Below are positions 34,701 through 47,070 of a DNA stretch of 64,000 nt, piece after piece. Numbering within the stretch: the first letter of the stretch is position 1; the number at the start of each line of letters is the position of its first letter. Both the position numbers and the translations under genes were made by a program. The notes under the pieces are model-generated. The model worked only from the letters and a program-made list of their open reading frames with translations. It was not told the DNA's origin and ran no database searches. The stretch is from Dryas octopetala (lineage: Eukaryota > Streptophyta > Magnoliopsida > Rosales > Rosaceae): NCBI GenBank assembly GCA_963921425.1, contig OY992840.1, forward strand, positions 14,610,621-14,674,620, read 5' to 3'.

Positions 34701-35864
34701 TTTGCTGTGCATGATGTATATTTAACACGTATAAGTTCACATTTTCCTCTGAAACTTACATGAAGTGCTCCAACAGTGGCAATCATGAACGAGATACACC
34801 GGGGACCGGATCATTCTATGACACTAATGATTCAGGTGGTGAATGTGGAGTGCCTGCTGAGACTATGTATTATGTTCCTGCTGACAACAGAGCTAAGTTC
34901 TGGTAAATAGCATGAATGCTTCTATGATTTATTATGACTGGTTAATGGTTAGAGAAGAAAGATCATAGACAAGTTAAACTTGGTTAACCAAATATTTTAC
35001 AATCAGGGTTAAGTTACATGAGGATACAATGTTATTTTGAATCAACACAGAAAAGTATACCAATCATCCAATTAAGTTGGCTAGTTTAGCATAATGTTAC
35101 ATTGTAATTGTTCCTTTACAGGTATGCATCAGATTATGGCATGTTCCACTTCTGTATAGCTGACACTGAGCATGATTGGAGGGAAGGTTCTGAGCAGTAC
35201 AATTTTATTGAGAAGTGCCTTGCATCAGCTGACAGGAATAAACAGCCTTGGCTGATATTTGCTGGTCATCGTGTTCTTGGCTATTCCTCTAACTCTTGGT
35301 ATGGTTTGGAGGGTTCATTTCAAGAGCCTATGGGAAGGGATGACATGCAAAAGCTTTGGCAAAAGTACAAGGTGGACATTGCATTTTATGGCCATGTCCA
35401 TAACTACGAAAGAACATGCCCCATTTATCAGGTATGCAAAAGATAATAGCATTTACTGGGGAATTGTGGACCATCTTCTTCACAAATTTTTTTTTTTGTC
35501 ACTAAGTATTGCCTAATGCATGATTCTGATATCCTTCATTATTTTTTGTGTGCTGCAGAATCAGTGTGTGAATTCAGAAACAACTCATTATTCAGGAACT
35601 GTGAATGGAACAATCCATGTTGTTGTTGGTGGAGGAGGCAGCCACTTATCAGATTTTAGTACTTTGAAGACAGTTTGGAGCTTATATCAAGATCTTGACT
35701 TTGGCTTTGCAAAGCTTACAGCATTCAACCACTCATCGCTGCTCTTCCAGTACAAGAAGAGCAATGATGGGAAGGTCTATGATTCCTTCACAATCTCAAG
35801 GGACTACAGGGATGTCTTGGCCTGTGTTCATGATGGCTGTGAACCAACCACTTTAGCTACATGA
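31728..35864 (+). CDS. PAP27-like: Purple acid phosphatase, PAP27-like, copy C
   Basis: Predicted 629 aa, 12 exons: 31728-31952, 32055-32146, 32774-32837, 32951-33073, 33181-33273, 33767-33896, 34000-34081, 34189-34321, 34472-34677, 34777-34902, 35122-35431 and 35559-35864. Metal motifs are GDMG, GDMPY, GNHE, AGH (His kept) and GHVH. The start differs from A and B: the codon aligned with their ATG is ATA here, and an in-frame ATG seven codons upstream (31728) sits where A has ACG. The product therefore gains MAVRKPL before the usual signal peptide (LKVALILVFLVHFTVARG). A 6-bp tandem duplication adds Gly-Ala after KHA (GCAGGTGCAGGTG). Intron 2 is enlarged to 627 bp. The upstream ATG keeps the frame and gives a plausible signal peptide, so I call it functional. 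Confidence 0.9.
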
Positions 35865-37071
35865 AGTATTATCATCTTACACTCTTTTCTGATCAAGCAA
35901 TGTATGCATGCTTGACAAGAAATTGACCATTAATTACTGAACCAAATACGTTGTAGACATTTTCCCAATAGCCCAGAATTCATGTTTACAACAAGACTGG
36001 TTGGCTTTGTGGATATCTATCCCACCCAAATGAATAAATTCCTTTTTCCTTGATTCTCTTTGATAGCCTCATGTTTAAAATGTAAGAAGAAATTCCTGGA
36101 AGGAAATAGAAGTCTGCTAAAGCACTACTGTTCCAAGTACAATTGGCCAAATAGTTGGGTTTAGTTAAAACTGGTGGAAGATAAGAGATAAGAGTTCAAG
36201 CTTAGGATTGATCCTATTCTTATTATTTGCCAAAGGAGAGTTTTATTCTGGGTGGGATTTGTGAGATGAGACTTTTATTAGGATTAATCCTAAGCTTGGA
36301 CCCCTATCTTTATCTCCCACCAACTTTATTTAAACTCAATCACTTGGCCAATGGGGCTCAAACAGAGTCGTACTGCTAAGGATGTGGAAAAGGCCTATAA
36401 CGATTAACGTTACTTGAAAAAGTATGGAACAGCAAGAAAACAAAGAAAAATAGTAAACAAATTGTGTATTTACAAAAATATTGGATTGTTTACACCTTTT
36501 TTTTTGGCTAATGGGAACACTTATTTGGATCTGATTCATGTACAAATTTGTTGGTAGGAATTAAACGAATGGGTCCATATAATACCAAGATTCCCAAGAT
36601 CCAAACATATTAATATAAGCTTTTAGTCTTGTACAACATTTTGGCATCTTAAATTGAAACAAAATAAAAGAAAAAAAGAGAAAAATCCAAACTTTGTGCC
36701 CACGTGCAACAAAGGAATCCATTCAGACTTTGAAGAGCTTAAACAGTTGCAGACATGCATTATGAATCTATGATTCAGACGTACCCTTCCCTTCATAGCT
36801 CATTTTTCTCTTCATTGTGAGAAGATAAGGGAGAGACTCGCTTGTGGTTTCTTACAATCCAAGTTGAATTCTCTCCCTGCTTCTCTCTCCTATCTAATTC
36901 CTTCATGCCTTCAAATTCCAACTTCCTCTCCCAATTGATAAAAAGATAATCCCGGAAAACTGAAACTTGGATATACTTGGAATGTAAATAGCATCAAAGT
37001 GGGTTCCTTTTTCTGACTTTATACGGGTTTTCTTGAAATTTTCTTCTTTGTGTTCAAAACCCACCTCAGAT
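35865..37071. promoter_or_regulatory. Spacer between copies C and D; holds a small foldback repeat
   Basis: Short homology with the 3' flanks of A and B, then unique DNA and the foldback at 36143-36351. The last 300 bp are the presumed promoter and leader of copy D, which do not resemble those of A, B or C. Confidence 0.55.
36143..36351. mobile_element. Small foldback element (MITE-like)
   Basis: About 209 bp. It begins TTGGCCAAATAGTTGGGTTTA and ends in the approximate inverse. Inner paired blocks are CAAGCTTAGGATTGATCCTA and TAGGATTAATCCTAAGCTTG. The target duplication is unclear. Confidence 0.65.
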
Positions 37072-40000
37072 ATGGAACAGAGCTTTCGAATCTTTACGAT
37101 TTTGCTGATTTTTGGCTTGGCCAACTTGTTGGGATCAGAATGTGTTCATATGAATGCGTTGGGGGAGCAGCCACTGGCCAAGATTGCCATTGAGAAAACT
37201 GTTCTTGCCCTCGATTACAGGGCCTCCATTAGAGTCTCTCCTTGGGTTCTCGGCTTAAGGGTAACAATTTCTATTAACTATTTTGTTTTTCTTTATAGTC
37301 AATTTGTATTAACTATTGCTGTAATATTTACAGGCTATGTTATAAATAGAAGTGAATGGGACATTAGAAAAAAAAAAAAAAAAAAACAGATTGAGACGTG
37401 TGAAAAATTATGAAGTAAAGTTGATTGTTTATAATATTTGGCTACTATAGTGTCCAATTTGTTGCCTCTCAAATGTATACTGATATTCGAGGTTACTGTT
37501 AAATGGCTCATTGGTAGTCCATTGATTGTATAATCACTTAATCAGTCTTTACTTTTTTGGATGTATTTTATGTATGGCTGTTTCGGCTTGAGTGGGTGTG
37601 ACTTTTTAAATTACATGAAGTTTTGCATAGAATTCACGTTTTGAATTCATATAATTTTGTATGCATTGCTTTATTCATGGAGCCAAAGAGCTGATGATGT
37701 GTGTTTTGATTCATATGGTTACAGGGTGAGGAATCGGGATGGGTAACTGTGGATGTTGAGAACCCTAATCCTTCTGGTGATGATTGGGTTGGAGTTTTTT
37801 CTCCTGCAAAATTCGAGTAAAGTACATTGACCATATGACTGTATAACCTATTTTAGTACCAACTGTATAGCTATTGGAGTAATTATGTTTTAATATGACA
37901 GCTCATCGATTTGCTGGCCGGAAAATGATCATTCAAAAGAACAGAAGCCATATATATGCACTGCCCCAATAAAGGTGTGTACTTGTAGTTTGGAGTAATG
38001 AAGCTAAAGTAACAGATGAAACAACTTGATTTGAATTTGTCTAACCTCTGTGATATACAATACCTGTGTTGCAGTACAAGTATGCAAACCAAAACAATCC
38101 AGATTATACAAGGACTGGCAATGCTACTTTGGTGTTTCAGCTTATAAATCAGCGGGCAGATTTCTCGTTTGCATTATTTAAAGGCGGGTTGGGGAATGTA
38201 CGAGCATGATTCTTTCTTCTGTTCTTATGTTTCCTCATTTTCTATCTCTTAGTTAAAGCATTATTGCAATTTGTTTCTTATTGTATTCATTTTTTCCCAC
38301 CTTGGACCTTGTACATACCACTCTCATTACTTTTGTAATTAATCAACTTTTAAGATTTTATGATTTTAAATGTGACTGACCCAACACTTTAATATTGCAG
38401 CCAAAACTGGTGGCAGTTTCAAATATCATATCATTTGCCAATCCTAAAGCACCTGTGTTTCCACGTCTTGCTCAAGGGAAGTCTTGGAATGAAGTGAGTT
38501 TATCTTAGTTAATGGTTCCCTGTGTGTTCTTCTTCTCATGGGCATTTGATTACTGAGTCCTTGCACACGCTGAATCCATGTTTCTCCAATTATGTGGAAC
38601 TTCTTTTTAAGTCTATTTGATGCTAATTTGTTTTGATAAACATCCTAGAATTTCAAAGGTTGTGTTTATGGTTCATGTGTCTTTTGGCTTTCTGTGAACT
38701 TATTTTAAGGTTTTTATTTTTATTTTTTCCCAATTTTTTCGATTTTGCAGATGACAGTAACTTGGACAAGTGGCTATAACATAAATGAAGCTGTTCCAGT
38801 TGTTGAGTGGGCTATGCGGGGGGGAACTCAAACGCTATCCCCAGCTGGAACATTGACATTTGATCGGAACAGCATGTGTGGTATGATTCATTTTATCTTA
38901 TTCATGATGGCAACGCATTGCATGATTTATTGAGACTTCCTATTTTGATCATGAAAGATTACACTGTGATGGTTCATTGATGGGTAGGTAGGCCATACTG
39001 CATACTGAGGTTTTTATCTTCTTCATCTTTAGGTGCACCTGCAAGGACAGTTGGGTGGCGTGATCCTGGTTACATACATACGAGTTTCCTGAAAAATTTG
39101 TGGCCAAACACTGTGTATGCATATAAAGGATTATTTTCCTTTATTTTTTATTTGGGTGTGTTTTTCTCTTAAGAGCAGTAAGCATTGATGATATCTTCCT
39201 TACTGTTGCTCCGATGGTTTTTCAGGTACACCTATAGGATGGGCCATCGTTTACCCAATGGTTTATTTATTTGGAGCAAGTTCTACTCATTCAGATCATC
39301 TCCATATCCTGGACAGGACTCCTTACAGCGTGTCATAATATTTGGTGACATGGGGAAGGTACTTTTAATTGTGGGTTTAATTTGCAAATAAAACTAATTG
39401 ATCATAGCACCCAACAATTCAAAGGAAAACCTGATGTCTTTTACATTAGTTGAAGATATGAGGAGAAAAAGATTTTGAGCTATGTCATTTACCAGTTACG
39501 TGGAACTTCCATTTGTGAGTTTGGCTTGACAACCCTTGCTAGGCGTTTTAGGCTCAATTGCCAGCCTTTCTCTACAATTTCATGTGTTGTATGTGATAAA
39601 GAGTTACTGAGTACATAGAGTTTTTGGTGTGTGATACATGTTTCGTCCTATATCTTTCAGGCGGAGCGTGATGGTTCAAATGAGTACAGTGATTATCAGC
39701 CCGGTGCTCTGAAAACTACTGATCAAATCATCAAGGATTTGAAAAACATTGACATAGTTTTTCATATAGGAGATCTATCATATGCTAATGGATACCTCTC
39801 ACAATGGGACCAATTCACGGCACAGGTGGAGCCCATTGCATCAGCTGTTCCATATATGGTTGGCAGGTTTGTGTAAATGTTCATTACATGCTTCCATCAA
39901 CATATAAATTAGATTTTAAATATTGCTTTATGATCTCATGAAGTGATTCTTTATTTTGATTATGCAGTGGTAATCATGAACGTGATTGGCCTAATTCAGG

Positions 40001-40980
40001 GTCCTTTTATAATCAAATGGATTCAGGTGGAGAATGTGGTGTGCCGGCTGAAACCATGTTCTATGTTCCAGCAGAGAACAGAGCTAAATTTTGGTAAATT
40101 GCCTGAGTGCATTTCTAGTAATTTGAAGCATTTATACTGATTTTGATACAACAAATCATTTGGATCCTTTTTTTCAACTAAGCAGCGTCTTCTTCTTTTT
40201 TTAATTTTTAAAATGCAGTGTCTTTTTAAGCTTGTGTGCCCCAGATTTCTAATGAAAATTCTATGAATGTACAGGTATTCCACAGATTATGGCATGTTTC
40301 GCTTCTGTGTAGCCGACACTGAACATGACTGGAGGGAGGGATCAGAGCAGTACAGGTTCATTGAGAATTGCCTTGCATCTGTGGACAGACAAAAACAACC
40401 TTGGTTGATCTTTGCAGCTCATCGTGTCCTCGGTTATTCCTCTAATTGGTGGTATGGGCAGGAGGGCTCATTTGAAGAGCCTATGGGAAGGGAAAGCTTG
40501 CAGAAACTTTGGCAGAAGTACAAGGTGGACATCGCATTTTATGGACATGTCCACAACTATGAAAGGTCATGCCCCGTCTACCAGGTATGAAATTGTTTGT
40601 CCAGTTCTAAGTTTAGCTTCAAAATCTTTCAACTTCAATTCATTTTAATAATCTTTTTGTATTGTTTTTCTCAGAACCAATGTGTAACTTCAGAAAAATC
40701 TCGCTATTCTGGCACATTCAAAGGAACAATCCATGTTGTTGTTGGAGGGGCAGGGTGCCACTTAAATGACTTCACCAACATGCAACCCCGTTGGAGTATT
40801 TACAGAGATCGTGACTGGGGATTTGTCAAAATGACAGCATTCAATCACACATCTCTTCTCTTCGAGTACAAGAAAAGCAGCAATGGAAGTGTCCATGATT
40901 CCTTCACAATATCAAGGGACTACGCAGATGTTTTGGCTTGTGTACACGACAGCTGCGAACCAACCACCTTAGCATCGTAG
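37072..40980 (+). CDS. PAP27-like: Purple acid phosphatase, PAP27-like, copy D (older paralog)
   Basis: Predicted 620 aa, 12 exons: 37072-37260, 37725-37816, 37902-37974, 38075-38197, 38401-38493, 38751-38880, 39033-39114, 39226-39358, 39661-39866, 39968-40093, 40275-40584 and 40675-40980. Signal peptide at about residues 5-24 (FRIFTILLIFGLANLLGSEC). Metal motifs are GDMG, GDLSY, GNHE, AAH and GHVH. The sequence is clearly more distant from A, B and C throughout (for example GEQPLAKIAIEKTVLALDYR and a longer exon 3), yet nine of the twelve exon lengths are identical to copy C. It looks like the ancestral-type gene next to a younger expanded block. It lacks the upstream homology shared by A, B and C. 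Confidence 0.93.
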
Positions 40981-41450
40981 AATTAGAACCCTAAACACTC
41001 TATCTTAAACTTCTTTTCAGTTTTCAGGAGGCCAGCCATGTATATATAATACATGGTGCTTATTAGTTCAACTCTCTTTGTTGACTGTCAAATGTGATGC
41101 ATAAGCCATAAGGAATGTAATTGTCAATTGGGGTGGGTCTAATCCATTTTTTCAGTTTACAATAAGAACTTGCATTGTGTTTCATTCTAAGTAGAAAAAT
41201 TTTGTTCGCGGATCATATCACGCTATTGACTAGCCCCTTACAAGAACATCATGTACTTAAACCGCTCCAAAAATATTCATATTACAATATATATATATGA
41301 ACAAATTACTTTTTTTTCATGGATTAAACCACCCATGTCAACATGATGAGTTGATAACTTGATATCCATCGCACAATTTGGGGTTGTTGCACAAGAAACA
41401 GAGCAAAACCAACAGGTGCATTAGACTTGCTATGCAATGTAAATTATACA
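40981..41450. other. 3' flank of copy D
   Basis: AT-rich 3' region; nothing recognised before the MITE at 41461. Confidence 0.5.
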
Positions 41451-41460
41451 ATGTAAATTA

Positions 41461-42008
41461 GAGGAAATTACAGATTTAGTACACTTATTCTATACTTAGT
41501 TCAATTTTGGTCCACAATTTTTTTTAAGTTCTGTTTTGGTCCACTAATTGTTCCACTTGTTCAATAAAGGTCCAGATTTATTTTCTCAAATTTAGCCTGC
41601 CTTTTACCCTATCAAATATCACCCAAATTCAGCAAACATATACTTATTTAAAAGCTATGCATCTCTTCTTTACAACCATATAAAAATCATTTGAATTAGA
41701 GTTATAAAACTCAAGATAATTGACCCCAAAGTAGGGTACCCGAAACTGCCAATTTTTCAAATTTCACCCAATCACAATTCTCTTAGATTATAATACTTCA
41801 AATTGGTTCCTATGACTAAGAAATGATGAAATATAACTTATACTTCAACTATAATTGAAGAAAACACAACCCAAAGGATTTAAAGTCACAAATCTGGACC
41901 TTTATTGAACAAGTGAAACAATTAGTGGACCAAAACAGAACTTAAAAAAAATCGTGGACCAAAATTGAACTAGGTATAAAATAAGTGGACCAAATCTGTA
42001 ATTTCCTC
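41461..42008. mobile_element. MULE-type MITE with a perfect 10-bp flanking duplication
   Basis: 548 bp. It begins GAGGAAATTACAGATTTAGT and ends with the inverse (ATTTCCTC). Arms of about 120 bp carry paired TCAATTTTGGTCCAC / GTGGACCAAAATTGA and GGTCCAGATTT / AAATCTGGACC. ATGTAAATTA is present at 41451-41460 and 42009-42018. No coding capacity. Confidence 0.93.
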
Positions 42009-42700
42009 ATGTAAATTAATAATCGGAATCGTTCATTTTTTAATTATTTAATTATGTAACTATGATAAAATAAACAGACGGTTTTGGTAGCAATTTGATT
42101 CACCGTTTATTTATTTGACAACGATTACATGAACAATGATTTCCGATTTAGTTGATTTTTTTTTTCTGATATGATATTCAAATAATTATCTAAAAAATAA
42201 ATGGTTTCGATCATGAAAACATTGTGAAATGAGAATAATAATAAAAAAGGTCGGTGAAGAAGGTGGATAACATTCCCTTATAAAATTACACAAACAAGGC
42301 CGAATGTATAGGCCCATTGGGCTAAGAAGTTGTCTTGTCTTTTGGGCTTTGGGCCCCATCTAACAAAAAATAACGATGATAACAATATCTCTTGATGGTA
42401 ACAAGAAGAGAAGAGGATTCCAAACTAACCCTTTTGGTTTTTTCGTGTGTGTTTAAGACTGAAGAGGATGTACAAACCTTTTTCAGTAGAGAAGAAAAGA
42501 GACCACTGGATCTAAATAAAGCTCTAAGCAACAAGTAAAAGTTTCTCCCTCTGTCTCCTTGTTCTTATTTATTTTCGTTATGTATAATAAACTTTAGCTG
42601 TTAACGTACCGCTAATTAGGTTATTGGGCATATATAGCAATTGGCTTTTGGTCCATTGTTGATTTGTTGCTGGTTTGGTCTGGTTGCAAACTTGAGAGTC
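42009..42700. other. No gene seen
   Basis: AT-rich spacer between the MITE and the F-box pseudogene. Open frames here (42322-42534 minus) show no domain. Confidence 0.4.
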
Positions 42701-43415
42701 AGATTCAGTGGCCACCAAAAGAAGAAGATACAGTAGAATATCCCAGTCATCATTCCTTTAAAGCAGTACCGGCCTCCAATCATATATTCATCAATTTTGA
42801 TGATCTGCCTGATGCTGCATTGGTTGAAATCCTTTCTCGACTTCCCTGCATGAAAATTGTTTTTCAATGCAAGTGTGTGTGCAAGCGTTGGTGCACTCTC
42901 ATCTCTTCTACTTATTATATTTGCCGCTTTCTACTTCTCCAAAGTCATGATGATCATATATATAATATCTACCTTGGTAAATCGTAAGGGTGAGGAATTC
43001 CTTACTAGAATGTCGTCGTCGTCATCCAAGCCGCTAATGCCGTTGTTAAAAGACTTATGAGTTTCTACGATTTGAAACAAGAGCCAGTTGTGGTAGGCAC
43101 ATGTAATGACTTGGTTTTGTGCTGTGCAAGTGAGTTTTATCAACGTAATTACTACATCTGCAAATGCAATCCACATACAATCCAATGGGTTGCTCTTCCT
43201 CCACCACCTCATGTCTACCAATACACACGCGTGGTGGGATTAATTCCTCTGTGATCGGAAAGCACATATCATTCAGGTTAATGCCAGAGTATAGGTGCAA
43301 GGTTGTGAGAATTCCTCCTTATGATGTGGAATTTGCAAATAATCCCTTTGAATTAGACTGCATTAGACTTCGTATGCAACTTGTACATTCAAAACCACAG
43401 ATCATGCTGGGGTAA
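42700..43415 (+). pseudogene. F-box protein pseudogene
   Basis: 42780-42930 encodes an F-box: FDDLPDAALVEILSRLP followed by CKCVCKRWCTLISS. The frame stops at 42985-42987. The continuation is in other frames: KGEEFLTRMSSSSSKPLMPL around 42985-43060, EPVVVGTCNDLVLCC with NPHTIQWVALPPPP at 43081-43210, and SFRLMPEYRCKVVRI at about 43270-43315. At least three frameshifts separate these pieces, and the C-terminal half of the usual substrate-binding domain is missing. The order and motifs are those of the large plant F-box family whose members act as SCF ubiquitin-ligase adaptors. No function is expected from this copy. Confidence 0.85.
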
Positions 43416-43727
43416 TCTGTCTACACAGAGTGGAGACAAAATTCTATGTTTAAGGGGCCGAAAGGTAAATGTTTAATTCTCACCAATATCTCACCAAACA
43501 ATTTCAATTGTGTCTAAAAGTATTTTTTACTTTACCACTTTCTATTATTAAAAAAAATATAAAATTGGTAAGTTGTGTACATATATATATATATTAAATC
43601 TTCATATAATTAGTATGAATAGTATGATACATTCTTTGAATGACACTACACCTAAAATATATTCATAAAAATTTTGTGACTTCATATAGCTATTTACAAT
43701 TAAAGTTTTTTTATTATGAGCATGTTA

Positions 43728-44004
43728 AAAAAATAATTGGTGAAATACAATGTTTTACACAAGGAATTATTGTGTTTAACTATAACACCACGTGACATAA
43801 TGACGTGGTGTTATCAATCTACTTAAATCATCACACGTGTACAATAATTAATTTTTAAAATTCTAAATCCTAATAAATACCCTTAAAATCATACATGTGT
43901 TATAGTCTAAATGAATTAATAATATCATGTCATCATGTCACATGATGTTATGATCATATACAATAATTTTTCGTTTTACAAAATTGTTGCACTAATCATT
44001 ATTA
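43728..44004. mobile_element. Probable MITE containing a G-box hairpin
   Basis: Diverged inverted ends (AATAATTGGTGAAATACAATG... against the inverse of the sequence near 43960-44004). Inside, ATAACACCACGT and ACGTGGTGTTAT form a perfect 12-bp stem around GACATAATG (43782-43814), with a CACGTG core at the 5' side. The target duplication is not clear. Confidence 0.5.
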
Positions 44005-44625
44005 TCATCAACTATCTTTGACTCTTTGTGTAATACATAGTTCTTAAATATTAATTTTTTTGTTTGATTTAATAGAGAGTTTTATTTAAGAAATTGAGCT
44101 TGAGAGCCTGAGAGGTATGGTTCTTAAAACAAAGGAAACTACAAAAATAAATTATCAATGGTTGTAGTTTTTTACAAGTATAAATGTGGGGAAAAAATTA
44201 CATACAAAAAGTTGGGCTAAGAATAGTATACAAATAATTGGGTTAAGATAAACCCAAATAACAGAAAAAAAAAAAAAAAAAACAATATGATCAATTAAAT
44301 GCAAAAAAAATAAAATAATAATAATAAAAAACTCATATGACTAATAAGTTAATAACCATAAAGAATAAATATCCAAATGATGATGTAAGGTTTGACTTAG
44401 GTGGCATTTCATTTAATTGTAATGTTCACAAAAATAATAGATTAGAAGAGAAAAAAAACGTAATTACAAACAACAAATATGCTCAACACATTGGTATGCT
44501 AGAACTTATATTAAATTTTTCTTTTTTCAAAAGTTTGCAGGGGTCATGGCCCTCTTAGTCCCTTCTACGCTCCGGTTCCGCCTCTTCGTCTGCAGTGAGC
44601 TTTGCCTTCCATCACTACCAAGTTA
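44005..44625. other. No gene seen
   Basis: Very AT-rich DNA with a long A run near 44263-44282, followed by the presumed 3' UTR of the snurportin gene (minus strand). Confidence 0.5.
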
Positions 44626-46987
44626 TCAACTCCCCATCATCTCAACATCAGGTCTGTTTCCTTCATCATCTGATGAGTTGATTGATGCCACCAGATCATC
44701 AATTTTTAGGGGAGATCCCCGAACCATATTCTGAAACATAATCTGCAAGGTTATATTCCAAAGAGATTATCAGTATCAGAAACGATTTAAACAATTTTTT
44801 ACCAGGCTAATTTTTAATATCAAGAACGAGTGATTTCCACCAACAATTGTGGATGTATATATTTCTACAAACCTTGGAGTAACTATCTGCAAAAGCACGT
44901 GCTCGGTTGGACTTGCCAAGATAATGTAAATCAGCCTTCTCAAGCTTCCCATCCACAACACTCAATCCTCCATCACCAATAGCAAAACGAAGCAGACATC
45001 CAGAATGCAACCCAGACTGCACATAAAACAAAGTCAAAATATAAAGACAAATGACATACACAAAGTGAGGAAAGAGAAAACAAAAATGTTTAACATGTCC
45101 AGGCAAACACATTGAGGGTCAAGAACAACTCAGTGGTGCCAGCCATCCAGTGGGTCTGGTCAGGTCCCAAAGTGGGTTTACCAGTGGCCTGAGGTAGATT
45201 CACACTTTCATCAGGACACCAAGGCCAAGGGCCACTTTGGTAAAAAGCCCCACCACACGATTTGCCTGACTCACTACCACTTACTAGTTACAGATATACA
45301 TGTCAGTCAATCAGTTGAAGGAAAAAATTTCTACATTATACAATATACAGGCATTTCCTTGAAAGATTTAAATAAGGCAAACCTTTTGTATGAAGTCCAC
45401 ATCTAAGCAACCAAATACAACAGGAGGATCATCTGATGTAGTCACTTTTCCATCATCTTGCAGCTCCAAAACTACCTGATCATATGGAATGAGAGAGAGA
45501 GAGAGTCGATCACAATGTACATCTAACTATTACCATATATGTTGTACAAGAGTGTCCAACCAACAAATAGAACAAATGTAACAAGGCTTCACAGTTGATA
45601 AGACATGCAATGACAAAATACCTGTTGATGGCTTGGGACCTGTCCTTTACTATCTGTGTCAATAACATATTGACTACAATTCTCATCCTTCCAAACTAAA
45701 GCCAACGGTGTATTTCCCGGTTGATAGTGCGCATTCCTTCGCAGGAAAAAAAAACAACAACAATTTTACATATCATACACTAAAGAAGGTTCAATAAGAG
45801 AAACTCTGCAAAGTTCAATTAAACAATAAACAATGATAGTGAGCCTCATTCTGTCATCTTCCCCCAATTGAAATAGAAATTCATAGATTTCAAACCCTGG
45901 GAACAATCAACTTCAAACCCCCAAGGCATCACAGTTTCGATCAAAACACATAACCGAGAATCATAAACCAGCCTTGTCAACAAACTCATAACACAAAATT
46001 TGACTAGTATCAGAAACTTTGCTTACTTGTTATAAAACAATAGACCATCCTTTACATAAGGCACTGCTCCAGCATACGCTGCAGATAGACCATTCAGATC
46101 ACAGGTATGTACATCAACCCAGCTAAACCGATACTTATGATAATGCGAGGGAGGCTCGCAAGCTCCGGTCTCAGCGAGCTTAGCTTTCAACCAGTAAAAC
46201 CGAAACTCGGACGTGCAATCGTAATAAGAGATACCCGTCCAGCACACCATGTCAATCACATAGTAAGTCTGGTCCATCTGCATTCATGTCACAACCAGCT
46301 TGACATTTTAACAAACGCTTAGAGCGCAATAGAAGTAAATGATCAAAGCTAGTAGCAAATTTTACTTACCTCGTGAAATATGCAGTCTAGTATAGAATAT
46401 GATTGAGCGGGACCCGACCCGCCTCTGATCTTCGCCCCATTTGGCAGAGCTGATGGGAAACGGTGCAGAACGGTGCCGTTTCGTTGCCTGCTGATTGTCG
46501 TTCCGTCCGACGAAACGACGAAGCATCGTCTCCCAGCTGGCCTCGCAAACACATACCTATACTTAACACAAATACAAACCCAATTAAAAAATAGTAATTA
46601 TAATTTAATTAAAAGTTAAAATTTTGAGAGTGAAAAGTTGAACCAGTCGTGGGGCAAGTGATGAGGGACGTCGATCATCCACTCGGGGAGCATGAGCTGC
46701 CTGGCGAACCACTTCCGGGCCTCCGAGCCTCTGAGCTTGGCAGCGTTGCGAATATCGAACTCGGAGTCGGAGTCTTTGGAAGAGGATCCGGGTTCGGGTT
46801 CGGGTTCGGGTTCGGAGGGATGTTCGTCGGGAGGGAGGGAGAAAAGGGTGGAAGCCAAGCGGCGCGCGTGTTGCTCGTCGTGGCGGCCTTGTTTTTGGCG
46901 CTGCAGCGTCAGCTCTCTCCGCCTCTGCTGGTCTGAGAGCGCTGGCCTCTTGTACGGACGGCGGAGATCGGACGGCGCCATTTGCAT
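44626..46987 (-). CDS. SNUPN: Snurportin-1, import adaptor for m3G-capped U snRNPs
   Basis: Predicted 416 aa, seven exons on the minus strand: 46987-46644, 46556-46370, 46277-46027, 45736-45622, 45475-45383, 45016-44873 and 44742-44626. Snurportin-1 binds the trimethylguanosine cap of spliceosomal snRNAs and recruits importin beta. The basic N-terminus (RRPYKRPALSDQQRRRELTL, RQKQGRHDEQHARRLAS) matches an importin-beta-binding helix. The central domain begins around WYVFARPAGRRCFVVSSDGT and continues through LDCIFHE, MDQTYYVIDMVCW and EFRFYWLKAKL, the usual snurportin cap-binding core. C-terminal exons are less conserved and acidic. The first codons read MQMAPSDL; ATG at 46987 or 46981 could be used. 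It is divergent from the gene at 48301. A locally GC-richer stretch at 45115-45290 lies within the intron between exons 5 and 6. Confidence 0.93.
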
Positions 46988-47070
46988 GTCGTCTGAAATT
47001 CAATGGAATTTTTTGGATGAGTTTTACGCCGTTATGGTTATGGAATTGGCGTCCTTTCCACATTTTAAAA

